Shown here piece by piece: positions 44,307 through 53,600 of a DNA stretch of 64,000 bases (its first letter is position 1; the number at the start of each line of letters is the position of its first letter). The notes beneath the pieces are model-generated. The model worked only from the letters and a program-made list of their open reading frames with translations, did no database searches and was not told the DNA's origin. Made by a program: the position numbers and the translations under genes. The stretch comes from Rhodobacter sp. (GTDB lineage Bacteria > Pseudomonadota > Alphaproteobacteria > Rhodobacterales > Rhodobacteraceae): the NCBI GenBank assembly GCA_027484985.1, contig JAIXRW010000068.1, forward strand, positions 109,589-173,588, in the 5' to 3' direction.

Positions 44307-44412
44307 ATACCAAACTAATACCAAATGGGAAGCAGATTGACGAAACGTGCCGAAATAGCATGCTGCGGCTGCAAAATGGATTGATGCTTTACAATTGGTA
44401 TTATTTTGGCAT
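44307..44412. promoter_or_regulatory. Paired direct-repeat operators between divergent amino-sugar operons
   Basis: Two copies of an 18-base motif face each other. ATACCAA at 44307-44313 and 44318-44324 (minus-strand sense TTGGTAT-N4-TTGGTAT). TTGGTAT at 44395-44401 followed by TTGGCAT at 44406-44412 on the plus strand. Half-sites are 11 bases apart in both, one helical turn. TTGGTAT is close to the half-site of B. subtilis NagR (YvoA) as I recall it. Each copy lies next to one of the divergent genes, suiting repression by the GntR protein. Confidence 0.72.
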
Positions 44413-44437
44413 TGTCAAAGCAGGTTGGAGGAATCAG

Positions 44438-45331
44438 ATGGCAGAGCGCGCAACCGAGGCGAGGCATATGCATTCCGACGGGCTTCATGCCCGTGGGGCA
44501 TCGGTCGTGCTGGGGCAGTTGCTGGACGCGCAATTGACGGCACTGGCGCAGGTGCGCGGGGCATTGGCTGCGATCGAGGCGGCGGCAGATGCGGGGGCTG
44601 CGGCCCTGGGGCGCGGCGGCAAGATGGGGTATTGTGGCGCGGGGTCGTCGGGGTTGATGGCGCTGGCCGACTGTCTGGAACTTGCGGGCACTTTCGGTAT
44701 TCCGCCCGCGCAGACGCCGATGCTGTTTGCGGGCGGCGCGGGCGCGTTGTTGCATATGACCGGCGGGGTCGAGGATGACCCGGCGCTGGCAGCGGCGGAT
44801 TTCCGGGCATCGGGGCTGGCAGCGGGCGATGTCGTGCTGTGCCTGTCGGCATCGGGCACCACGCCCTATACGCTAGAGGTAGCGCGGCTGGCGCGGGCGG
44901 CGGGCGTGACGGTGGCGGGGTTCGCCAATGTGCCCGCATCGCCGCTGCTGGCATTGTCGGATATCGCCGTGTGCATCGAGACGGGGCCCGAAGTGGTGAA
45001 CGGCTCGACCCGCATGGGGGCGGCCACGGCGCAGAAGGTGGCGCTGAACATGCTGTCGGTTCTGGTCGGAATCCGGCTTGGCCATGTGCATGACGGCTAT
45101 ATGGTGAATGTCGTGGCGGATAACGCCAAGCTGACGGATCGCGCGGCGCGGATCGTTTCGGCCCTGTCAGGGGCGGGGATGGATGCGGCGCGCGCGGCCC
45201 TGTCGCACAGCGGCGGGGCGGTGAAACCGGCGGTGCTGATCGCCGCCGGAGCCGCGCCCGAGGCGGCGCGGGCAGCACTGGATGCAAGCGGCGGGCATAT
45301 CGGCCCGGCGCTGGCGGGACTGGAACGATAA
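44438..45331 (+). CDS. murQ: N-acetylmuramic acid 6-phosphate etherase-like protein
   Basis: 297 residues with the MurQ SIS-domain motifs GKMGYCGAGSSGLMALAD, LSASGTTPYTLEVAR and NGSTRMGAATAQKVALNMLS. MurQ cleaves the lactyl ether of MurNAc-6-P to give GlcNAc-6-P, which feeds nagA on the opposite strand. ATG 44438 has GGAGGAAT upstream; the longer open frame before it crosses the operators. This suggests use of peptidoglycan fragments. Confidence 0.9.
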   Translation: MAERATEARHMHSDGLHARGASVVLGQLLDAQLTALAQVRGALAAIEAAADAGAAALGRGGKMGYCGAGSSGLMALADCLELAGTFGIPPAQTPMLFAGGAGALLHMTGGVEDDPALAAADFRASGLAAGDVVLCLSASGTTPYTLEVARLARAAGVTVAGFANVPASPLLALSDIAVCIETGPEVVNGSTRMGAATAQKVALNMLSVLVGIRLGHVHDGYMVNVVADNAKLTDRAARIVSALSGAGMDAARAALSHSGGAVKPAVLIAAGAAPEAARAALDASGGHIGPALAGLER

Positions 45332-45355
45332 ACGATAACCAACCGGGAGATGACC

Positions 45356-46606
45356 ATGAAAAGAACCATCCGTTTCGCGCTTCTGGCGACCACGCTGCTG
45401 GGCGGCGCGGCGCAGGCCGAGGACGTGACGCTGACCATCGAAAGCTGGCGCAACGACGACCTGACGATCTGGCAGGACAAGCTGATTCCGGCCTTTGAAG
45501 CGCAGAACCCCGGCATCAAGGTGGTCTTTGCGCCCACCGCGCCTGCGGAATACAACGCCGCGCTGAACAGCAAGTTGCAGGCCGGTTCGGCGGGCGACCT
45601 GATCACCTGCCGCCCGTTCGATGCCAGCCTCGAGCTGTACAACCAGGGCAACCTGTCGGACCTGTCGGGGCTGGCGGCGATGGCGAATTTCTCGTCCGTG
45701 GCGAAATCTGCATGGCAGACCGATGACGGGGCGGCCACCTTCTGCATGCCGATGGCATCGGTGATCCACGGCTTCATCTATAACAAAGACGCCTTCGACC
45801 AGCTCGGGCTTGCCGTGCCGACCACGGTGGACGAGTTCTTTGCCGCGCTCGACAAGATCAAGGCCGACGGCACCTATATCCCGATGGCGATGGGCACCAA
45901 CGACCAGTGGGAAGCTGCCACGATGGGCTATAACAACATCGGGCCGAACTACTGGAAGGGCGAAGAGGGGCGTCTGGCGCTGATCAAGGGGACGCAGAAG
46001 CTGACCGATCCGCAGTGGGTTGCGCCGTATGAGCAGCTTGCCCGCTGGAAGGATTATCTGGGTGACGGTTTCGAAGCCCAGACCTACCCCGACAGCCAGA
46101 ACCTGTTCACACTGGGCCGTGCCGCGATCTATCCGGCCGGTTCATGGGAAATCGCGGGCTTCAACGCGCAGGCGCAGTTCAAGATGGGGGCTTTCCCGCC
46201 GCCGGTCGTGAATGCGGGGGATGAGTGCTACATCAGCGACCATACCGACATCGCCATGGGGATGAATGCCAAGTCGGCGCATCCGGAAGAGGCCAAGAAG
46301 TTCCTTGAATGGGTCGGGTCGTCCGAATTTGCCGACTTGTATGCCAACAGCCTGCCTGGGTTCTTCAGCCTCAATTCCACCCCGGTCAAGATGACGGACC
46401 CGCTGGCGCAGGAATTCGTGTCGTGGCGTGACAAGTGCAAATCGACGATCCGCTCGACCTATCAGATCCTGTCGCGCGGGACGCCGAACCTTGAAAACGA
46501 GACGTGGAACGCCTCCGCCAACGTGATCAAGGGCACCGAGACGCCTGCCGATGCGGGCAAGCGCCTGCAAGAGGGGCTGGACAGCTGGTACAAGCCGGCC
46601 AACTGA
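45356..46606 (+). CDS. ABC sugar transporter, periplasmic binding protein
   Basis: About 416 residues with a Sec signal peptide (KRTIRFALLATTLLGGAAQA) and a family-1 solute-binding fold (WQDKLIPAFEAQNPGIKVVF; LFTLGRAAIYPAGSWEIAGF). Context with MurQ, NagA and a kinase suggests N-acetylhexosamines or chito-/muro-oligosaccharides as ligand. ATG 45356 has GGGAG at good spacing; ATG 45350 is an alternative. A hairpin follows the gene at 46622. Confidence 0.93.
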   Translation: MKRTIRFALLATTLLGGAAQAEDVTLTIESWRNDDLTIWQDKLIPAFEAQNPGIKVVFAPTAPAEYNAALNSKLQAGSAGDLITCRPFDASLELYNQGNLSDLSGLAAMANFSSVAKSAWQTDDGAATFCMPMASVIHGFIYNKDAFDQLGLAVPTTVDEFFAALDKIKADGTYIPMAMGTNDQWEAATMGYNNIGPNYWKGEEGRLALIKGTQKLTDPQWVAPYEQLARWKDYLGDGFEAQTYPDSQNLFTLGRAAIYPAGSWEIAGFNAQAQFKMGAFPPPVVNAGDECYISDHTDIAMGMNAKSAHPEEAKKFLEWVGSSEFADLYANSLPGFFSLNSTPVKMTDPLAQEFVSWRDKCKSTIRSTYQILSRGTPNLENETWNASANVIKGTETPADAGKRLQEGLDSWYKPAN

Positions 46607-46621
46607 GGCTGCAAGGAAAGG

Positions 46622-46681
46622 CCGGGGGACATTCTGTCCCCCGGACCCCCTTGAGAGTATTTTCCCAAGGATGAAGGGGTG
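46622..46681 (+). repeat. Dispersed hairpin element between binding-protein and permease genes
   Basis: A 10-base stem (CCGGGGGACA, loop TTC, TGTCCCCCGG, 46622-46644) is followed by ACCCCC and GAGAGTATTTTCCCAAGG-ATGAAGGGG. The same hairpin-plus-tail is repeated at 60812 and, inverted, at 60897. Here it may act as a retroregulator that keeps the binding protein more abundant than the permeases. Confidence 0.7.
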
Positions 46682-46685
46682 AGGC

Positions 46686-47603
46686 ATGGCGAGGGGCAAG
46701 CCCGTGCGCTGGCATATCGGCGTGTTTCTGGCGCCTGCGGTGCTGGTCTATACCGCGATCATGATCATCCCTTTGTTCGGGACGCTGAACCTGTCGCTGT
46801 ATAACGAAGCGGGGGATAACCGCGTTTTCGTGGGGCTGGCGAATTTTGTCACGCTGTTCGGTGATCCGCGCTGGTCGGGGGCGTTCTGGAATGCGCTGGG
46901 CAATAATTTCTGGTTCTTCGTCATCCATATGCTGGTGCAGAACCCGATCGGGGTGCTGTTGGCGGCATTGTTGTCGAGCCCGCGGTTGCGGATGGCGGCG
47001 TTTTACCGGACGGCGATTTTCGTGCCGACAATCCTGTCTTTCGTGATCGTGGGCTTCGTGTGGAAGCTGATCCTGTCGCCCATCTGGGGCATCGCGCCGG
47101 GGATGCTGGATATCGTCGGGTTGAAAAGCCTGTTCGCGCCGTGGCTGGGCAAGGCGGAATATGCGCTGACCACGCTGGCGCTGATATCGGTCTGGCAGTT
47201 CGTGGGGATACCGATGATGCTGATCTATGCGGCGTTGCTGTCCATTCCTGACGACGTGATCGAGGCGGCCGAGATGGACGGGGTGACGGGCTGGAGCCAG
47301 TTCTGGAAGATCAAGCTGCCGCTGATCTTGCCGAGTATCGGGATCATCTCGATTTTGACATTCGTGGGGAATTTCAACGCATTTGACCTGATCTATGTGG
47401 CGCAAGGGGCGCTGGCGGGGCCGGATTTCAGCACCGATATTCTGGGCACGTTCCTTTACCGGACCTTCTTTGGTTTCCAGTTGCAGCTGGGCGATCCTTA
47501 CATGGGGTCGGCCATTGCGACGGCGATGTTCGGCATCATCCTGCTGGGCGTTTGCGTTTACCTTTTCGGCATCCAGACACGGCTGCGCCGCTATCAGTTC
47601 TAA
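46686..47603 (+). CDS. ABC sugar transporter permease (MalF-like)
   Basis: 305 residues with six membrane helices and the EAA loop (IEAAEMDGVTGWSQFWKIKL) that contacts the ATPase. It is separated from the binding-protein gene by the hairpin element. The second permease begins 12 bases downstream. Confidence 0.95.
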   Translation: MARGKPVRWHIGVFLAPAVLVYTAIMIIPLFGTLNLSLYNEAGDNRVFVGLANFVTLFGDPRWSGAFWNALGNNFWFFVIHMLVQNPIGVLLAALLSSPRLRMAAFYRTAIFVPTILSFVIVGFVWKLILSPIWGIAPGMLDIVGLKSLFAPWLGKAEYALTTLALISVWQFVGIPMMLIYAALLSIPDDVIEAAEMDGVTGWSQFWKIKLPLILPSIGIISILTFVGNFNAFDLIYVAQGALAGPDFSTDILGTFLYRTFFGFQLQLGDPYMGSAIATAMFGIILLGVCVYLFGIQTRLRRYQF

Positions 47604-47614
47604 GGGGGGCGGGT

Positions 47615-48451
47615 ATGGCGCAGAAGATTAACGTCGGGCGGAGTGTGGCGGCCCATGCGGTGCTGATCGCGTACACTTTGATCGCGCTGTTTCCGGTCTT
47701 TGTGATCGTGGTGAACAGCTTCAAAAGCCGTCGGGCGATATTCGCCGACCCCCTGGCGCTGCCCTGGCCCGAGCATTTCGATCTGGTGGGCTACACCACC
47801 GTTTTGGCGCAGGGGGATTTCTTTCAATACTTCCTGAACAGCCTGACGGTGACGGTGGCAAGCCTGTTCTTCGTGTTGCTGTTCGGGGCGATGGCGGCTT
47901 TCGCGCTGTCGGAATATCGCTTTCGTGGCAATACCTTGATGGGTCTTTACCTTGCGCTGGGCATCATGATCCCGATCCGGCTGGGGACCGTGGCGATCTT
48001 GCAGATGATGGTGGCGGCGGGGTTGGTGAATACCTTAACGGCGCTGGTGCTGGTTTATACGGCGCAGGGGTTGCCCTTGGCGGTATTCATTCTGGCCGAG
48101 TTCATGAAGGGCGTTTCCGATGACCTGAAGAATGCGGGGCGGATCGACGGGTTGTCGGAATATCGCATCTTCTTTTCGCTGGTGCTGCCGCTGGTGCGGC
48201 CTGCCATGGCAACGGTGGCGGTGTTTACCATGATCCCGATCTGGAACGACCTGTGGTTTCCGCTGATCCTTGCGCCCGCGGAAGAGGTGAAGACGATCAC
48301 GCTGGGCAGTCAGGTGTTCATCGGGCAGTTCGTGACCAACTGGAACGCGGTGCTGGCGGCGCTATCGCTGGCCATCGTGCCGGTGCTGATACTGTATCTT
48401 GTGTTTTCGCGGCAGTTGATCCGCGGGATTACGGCGGGGGCGGTGAAATGA
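47615..48451 (+). CDS. ABC sugar transporter permease (MalG-like)
   Basis: 278 residues, six membrane helices, with the EAA-type loop LKNAGRIDGLSEYRIFFSLV. The ATG at 47615 follows AAGGGGGGCGG. The stop overlaps the ATG of the oxidoreductase gene, linking transport and modification of the sugar. Confidence 0.95.
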   Translation: MAQKINVGRSVAAHAVLIAYTLIALFPVFVIVVNSFKSRRAIFADPLALPWPEHFDLVGYTTVLAQGDFFQYFLNSLTVTVASLFFVLLFGAMAAFALSEYRFRGNTLMGLYLALGIMIPIRLGTVAILQMMVAAGLVNTLTALVLVYTAQGLPLAVFILAEFMKGVSDDLKNAGRIDGLSEYRIFFSLVLPLVRPAMATVAVFTMIPIWNDLWFPLILAPAEEVKTITLGSQVFIGQFVTNWNAVLAALSLAIVPVLILYLVFSRQLIRGITAGAVK

Positions 48452-49473
48452 CCATTCGGGTTCTGGTGGCGGGTTTGGGGAATATGGGGCGCAGCCATGC
48501 GCTGGCCTATCACCACAATCCTGATTTCGAGATCGTGGGGCTGGTCAACCGCTCGGCCGTGGAATTGCCGCAGGAGTTAACGGGATACCCGCTTTCGGGC
48601 GATTATCACGAGGCTTTGGCGCGGCTGAAACCCGACCTTGTGTGCATTGCTACCTATTCCGACAGCCATGCCGATTACGCGGTGGCGGCGATGGCGGCGG
48701 GGGCGGATGTGTTCGTGGAAAAGCCGCTGGCGACGACAATTCAGGATGCACACCGCGTGCACACATTTGCACAAGAGACGGGAAGGAAGGTCGTCGTCGG
48801 CTATATCCTGCGGCACCACCCAAGCTGGATGCGGCTGATCGAGGAGGCGCGGGCGCTGGGCGGGCCCTATGTGTTCCGGCTGAACCTGAACCAGCAGTCG
48901 AGCGGGCCGACATGGGAGGTGCACAAGGCGCTGATGCAGACCACGCCGCCCATCGTGGATTGCGGGGTGCATTATGTGGATGTGATGTGCCAGATCACCG
49001 ATGCGAAACCCGTCGAGGTGCGGGGCATGGGGTTGCGGCTGAGCCACGAGATCGCGCCCGACATGTATAACTATGGCCATTTTCAGGTGCTGTTCGAGGA
49101 TGGCAGCCTTGGGTGGTACGAGGCCGGATGGGGCCCGATGATGAGCGATACGGCGTTCTTCGTGAAGGATGTGGTTTCACCCAACGGGGCCGTGTCGATC
49201 AGGATGCCCGATTCTGCGCGGTCGGATGACATCGACACCCATACCAAGACCAGCCTTCTGCGCGTGCATCGGGTGGGGCGCGGCGACGAGGATATCAGCA
49301 TGGCCGACGAGCCGGGGCATCAGGCGCTGTGCGACCGCGAGCAGGCCTTTGTCGCGCGGGCGATCAAGGAAGATCTGGACCTGACGCGGCACATGCAGGA
49401 TGCGGTGCAATCGCTGGCGATCTGCATCGCGGCGGATGAAAGCGTGCGTTCCTGCATGCCGGTGAAACTGTAA
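48448..49473 (+). CDS. Gfo/Idh/MocA-family oxidoreductase
   Basis: 341-residue NAD(P)-dependent enzyme: Rossmann start (IRVLVAGLGNMGRSHALAYH), the EKP motif (FVEKPLATTIQDAHRV) and a C-terminal substrate domain with IVDCGVHYVDVM. In a GlcNAc/MurNAc cluster it could oxidise or isomerise an amino-sugar derivative or a 1,6-anhydro sugar. The precise reaction is unknown. Coupled to the permease by overlap. Confidence 0.92.
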   Translation: MTIRVLVAGLGNMGRSHALAYHHNPDFEIVGLVNRSAVELPQELTGYPLSGDYHEALARLKPDLVCIATYSDSHADYAVAAMAAGADVFVEKPLATTIQDAHRVHTFAQETGRKVVVGYILRHHPSWMRLIEEARALGGPYVFRLNLNQQSSGPTWEVHKALMQTTPPIVDCGVHYVDVMCQITDAKPVEVRGMGLRLSHEIAPDMYNYGHFQVLFEDGSLGWYEAGWGPMMSDTAFFVKDVVSPNGAVSIRMPDSARSDDIDTHTKTSLLRVHRVGRGDEDISMADEPGHQALCDREQAFVARAIKEDLDLTRHMQDAVQSLAICIAADESVRSCMPVKL

Positions 49474-49483
49474 GGGGGCGGCG

Positions 49484-50482
49484 ATGGGCGCGTTGACGTT
49501 GCGGGGGGTCGCCAAGGCGTTTGGCAAGACCGAGGTGATCAAGGGCGTTGACCTTGACGTGGGCGAGGGCGAGTTCTGCGTGTTCGTCGGGCCTTCGGGA
49601 TGCGGGAAAAGTACGCTGTTGCGGATGATTGCGGGGCTTGAGGATGTCACAGGCGGCGATGTGCTGCTGGACGGGGCGCGGATCAATGATGTGGCGCCCG
49701 CCAAGCGCGAGATCGCGATGGTGTTCCAGACCTATGCGCTTTACCCGCATCTGACGGTGCGCGACAATATGGGGCTGGCCCTGAAACAGGCGGGCGAAAG
49801 CCGCGCGAAGATCGATGCCTCGATTGCCACGGCGTCGAACATGCTGGCCCTGGGCGATTATCTTGAGCGGCGGCCTGCCGAACTGTCGGGCGGGCAGCGG
49901 CAAAGGGTGGCCATCGGGCGGGCCATCGTGCGGACGCCGAAGCTGTTCCTGTTCGACGAGCCGCTTTCCAACCTTGATGCCGCCTTGCGGGTGGCGACGC
50001 GGATCGAGATTGCGCGGCTGCACCGCGAATTGGGCGCGACGATGGTTTATGTGACCCATGATCAGGTCGAGGCGATGACGCTGGCCGACAAGATCGTGGT
50101 GTTGCGCGCGGGGCGGGTGGAACAGGTCGGCGCGCCGATGGAGCTGTATAACAACCCCGCCAACACCTTTGTGGCAGGCTTCATCGGCAGCCCGCAGATG
50201 AATTTCCTGAAGGCGGGCGCCTTGGGGATGCGGGGCGAGACGGTGGGGATACGGCCGGAACATCTGGCGATTTCCCCAAGCGGCGGGGCCATTGCGGGCA
50301 AGATCAGCCATGTGGAAAAGCTGGGCGGCGAGACGCTGGTCTATGTGCGAAGCGATGTGCACGGGCTGCTGACCGTGCGGCTGTTTGGCGAGCATGATTA
50401 TGCTGTCGATACCGATGCGTGGCTGACGCCAGATGCCGCGCGGGCCTTCCATTTCGATGCGGGCGGGCTGCGGCTGCGCTAG
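49484..50482 (+). CDS. ABC sugar transporter ATP-binding protein (UgpC/MsmK-like)
   Basis: 332 residues with Walker A FVGPSGCGKSTLL, signature LSGGQRQRVAIGRA, Walker B LFLFDEPLSNLDA and a C-terminal regulatory OB-like (TOBE) domain (GIRPEHLAISPSGGAIAGKI). It energises the two permeases upstream. A gap of 178 bases follows before the adhesin gene. Confidence 0.96.
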   Translation: MGALTLRGVAKAFGKTEVIKGVDLDVGEGEFCVFVGPSGCGKSTLLRMIAGLEDVTGGDVLLDGARINDVAPAKREIAMVFQTYALYPHLTVRDNMGLALKQAGESRAKIDASIATASNMLALGDYLERRPAELSGGQRQRVAIGRAIVRTPKLFLFDEPLSNLDAALRVATRIEIARLHRELGATMVYVTHDQVEAMTLADKIVVLRAGRVEQVGAPMELYNNPANTFVAGFIGSPQMNFLKAGALGMRGETVGIRPEHLAISPSGGAIAGKISHVEKLGGETLVYVRSDVHGLLTVRLFGEHDYAVDTDAWLTPDAARAFHFDAGGLRLR

Positions 50483-50660
50483 GGCGGGCCGTGCAGGGAT
50501 GCCACAGATGGCATCCACATTTGCATTAATTACTATCCTTAAGTGATTTGTGTGGAATTGGGACGGCAAGCCATGTAATTGTGGCAGCAATAGGCCAAAC
50601 ATATGGCCGGTAAAATTTCCGGATTGCACGAACGGTCCGGGTTTGAGGCGGAGTGGTGTT

Positions 50661-53600
50661 ATGAGTGCAGCGATTGATTTCGCTGTCCGCAGTGCTGCGG
50701 GCGGTAAGACCGTGGGTACTGTGGCCGGTGACGGACAGGCCAATTTCTTGCAGGTTGGCGCAGGCGACAGCATTTCCCTGAACATATCGCAGGCGAGTGT
50801 GCTGTCATATCAGCAGGTCGATGGCGATCTGGTGATCGAGTTGGCCGATGGCAGGACGGTGGTTCTGCTGGGCTACTTCGAGGCGCCCGAAGGCGTGGTC
50901 AACCATCTTTACCTAAGCACGGACAGCATGATCACCGAGGTGATCCTGCCCGATACGGGTGACGGGTATCTGGCCGCAGGCTATGGCCCGGTTTCGCATT
51001 TCGACAAATGGTCGCCGCTGGACGATCTGCGCTTTGGCGAGGGTGATCCGGTGATCGCTTCCGCAGCGGCGACGGATGAACCCGCGGGGATGGGCATTTT
51101 CGCCCCGGCGCTGTTTGGCGCCGGTGGCGGCATTGGCGCGGCGGCGGTTGGCGGCGCGGTGCTTGCGGGCGGTGCCGCGCTTTCGGGCGGCGGCGGCGAT
51201 GGCACAGGCGGCGGCAGCGGTTCGGGCGGCGGCAATCCTGACGGCGGCGGATCAGACGGCGGCGGCACGGGCGGCGGCACGGGCGGCGGCGGCACGGGCG
51301 GTGGCGGTTCGGGTGGCGGTGGCACGGGCGGTGGCGGCACGGGCGGCGGTGGCTCGGGCGGTGGCGGCACGGGTGGTGGTGGCACGGGTGGCGGCGGCAC
51401 GGGCGGCGGTGGCGGCTCGGGCGGTGGTGGTTCGGGTGGCGGTGGCGGTGGTGGCGGCGGTTCGGGCGGCGGTGACGGTGGCGGTGGCGGCGGTGGCGGT
51501 GGCGGTGGCGGCGGTGGCGGTGGCGGTGGCGGCGGTGGCGGTGATCCCGCTGTCGTGACTGTGCCCGGCATCAATGGTGCCGGAACGACGCAGGTTGTCA
51601 GCAGCAACCCGTCGGGCCAAAGCGTTCAGGTCACCGGCACGGGCCAGGCGGGCGATACGGTTGTCGTCACGATCGGCACCAGCAGCCACACGACAACCAT
51701 CGGCGCCGGTGGCACGTGGAGCGTGACCTTCCCGACCCATGCCTTGCCGCCGGACGGTTCCTATCAGGTTCAGGCGACCTTTAGCGGCAGCACCTCGGTC
51801 ACGTTGACGGGGGCGGATCTGGTGGTGGACATGACGCCCCCGCCGCTGGCGGTGACCGAAGGCACGGGCAGCGTGGGTGATCTCGAGAACCTTGCCGCCT
51901 ATGCCAATGGCGTGACGCTGAAAGGCACGGGCGAGGCTGGCGCGCAAATGGCCGTCAAGATCGGGGGCGTGACGCATACAACCACAGTCGCGGCCGATGG
52001 CAGCTGGTCGGTGACGTTCAGCCAGTCGGAAGTGGCGGGTGGCGAGCGGACGGTTGCGGTCACACTGACCTCGACCGATAGCCACAACAACGTGACGCGG
52101 ATCACGGATACGGTGGTGCTGGATACCGTGCCGCATGCGCTGGGCGTCGGAACGGTGGGCGGTGACGGGTTTGTCAACGGGGTCGAGCAGGCCCAGCCGG
52201 TGGTTGTCAGCGGCACGACAGCCGCCCTGGCGGTGGTCACGCTGACCATTCCGGGCGTGGTTGCCGGTGTGCAGGTGACGGCCGATGCGCAGGGGCGGTG
52301 GAGCTATGCCATCGCGGGCGGCACGCTGGCCGAGGGCACCTATCTGGTGCAGGCCAGCACGGTCGATGCGGCGGGCAACCCGACCACGGCCACGGGGTCT
52401 TTCATCGTCGATACCACGACAGCGGTAAGTTTTGACAGCACGGCAGGCCATGCGGTGCTGGGCGACGGGGTGGTGAACCTTGTCGAAAAGGGCGGCACCA
52501 TCCAGGTGACGGGTCAGGCCGAACCGGGCAGTTCGCAAGTCACGCTTAGCTGGCAGGGCCACAGCTATGCGGCCACGGTCAATGCGGCGACGGGGGCATG
52601 GAACGTGACCCTGCCCGCAGGGGCAGCGGGCGATCTGAGCGGGATGTCGCAGATGAGCGTCACCTCGACCGACCGCGCGGGCAACACCGCCACGGCCAGC
52701 ATGGGCGTGAATGTCGATCTGCAATCGCAGCTTTCGGTCGGCGCGGCGCCGGGCGGGAATGACGGCGTGGTCTCCGGGGCCGAGCGGCAGGCCGGGTTCA
52801 CGCTGGACGGGACAGCCGATGCCAATGCGCGCGTCTATGTCACCTATATGGGCCAGCAAAGCATGGTGCAGGCCGATGCCAACGGGCGCTGGACCCTGCC
52901 GCTGACGCTGGCCACGGGCGAGATTGCGCGCGGGGCCGAGGGGGGCATGATCTCGGTCTATGCCATCGATCCGGCGGGCAACCGCAGCGAGACGGTGACA
53001 CGCAGCTTTGCGGTGGATACGCAGGTGCGCGATTTTGCCTTTGCCGCGCCCGATCTGGCGGGGGCGGTGAATGACGGCCCGCGCGATGCCGAAAAACTGA
53101 ACGCGGCCGAACGGTCCGCCGGGCTTTTGGTGCAGGGCACGGTTGAACCGGGGTCGTTCGTCACGATCACGGTGGGCCAGTTCTCGACCACGATTTCGCC
53201 GGCCAATACGCAAAACGGGCGCTGGTCTTACACCATCCCCGCCTCGGCCCTGCCCGATGGTGCGGATGCGACCGCAACGATCAGCGTGCGGGCGCAGGAT
53301 GCCTATGGCAACCAGACCGGCTGGGAAAGCAAGACTATCGCCATCGACACGGTGGTGACCAACTTTGCGCGGGGCGATGTTTCGCTGGGGCTTGGTTCGG
53401 ACAACATGTTGAACGGCGCCGAGGCGGCGGCGGGCGTGCCCATCGCGGGCAAGGCCGAGGCGGGTTCGACCGTGACAGTCACGGTGGACGGGCGCAGCCA
53501 TGTGGTGACGGCGGGGGCAGATGGGCTGTGGTCCACGACCTTTGCCCGGTCGGAACTGCCCGCCGGCACGCGCGGAAACGTGGTGGCGCTGGTGGATGCG

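Noticed and set aside
40564..50482. GlmS biosynthetic role for the SIS-domain protein
   Set aside because: It lacks the N-terminal glutaminase domain and sits in a catabolic operon with nagA.
51240..51545. CRISPR array or satellite repeat
   Set aside because: The periodicity is of 3-15 bases within an open reading frame and has no unique spacers.
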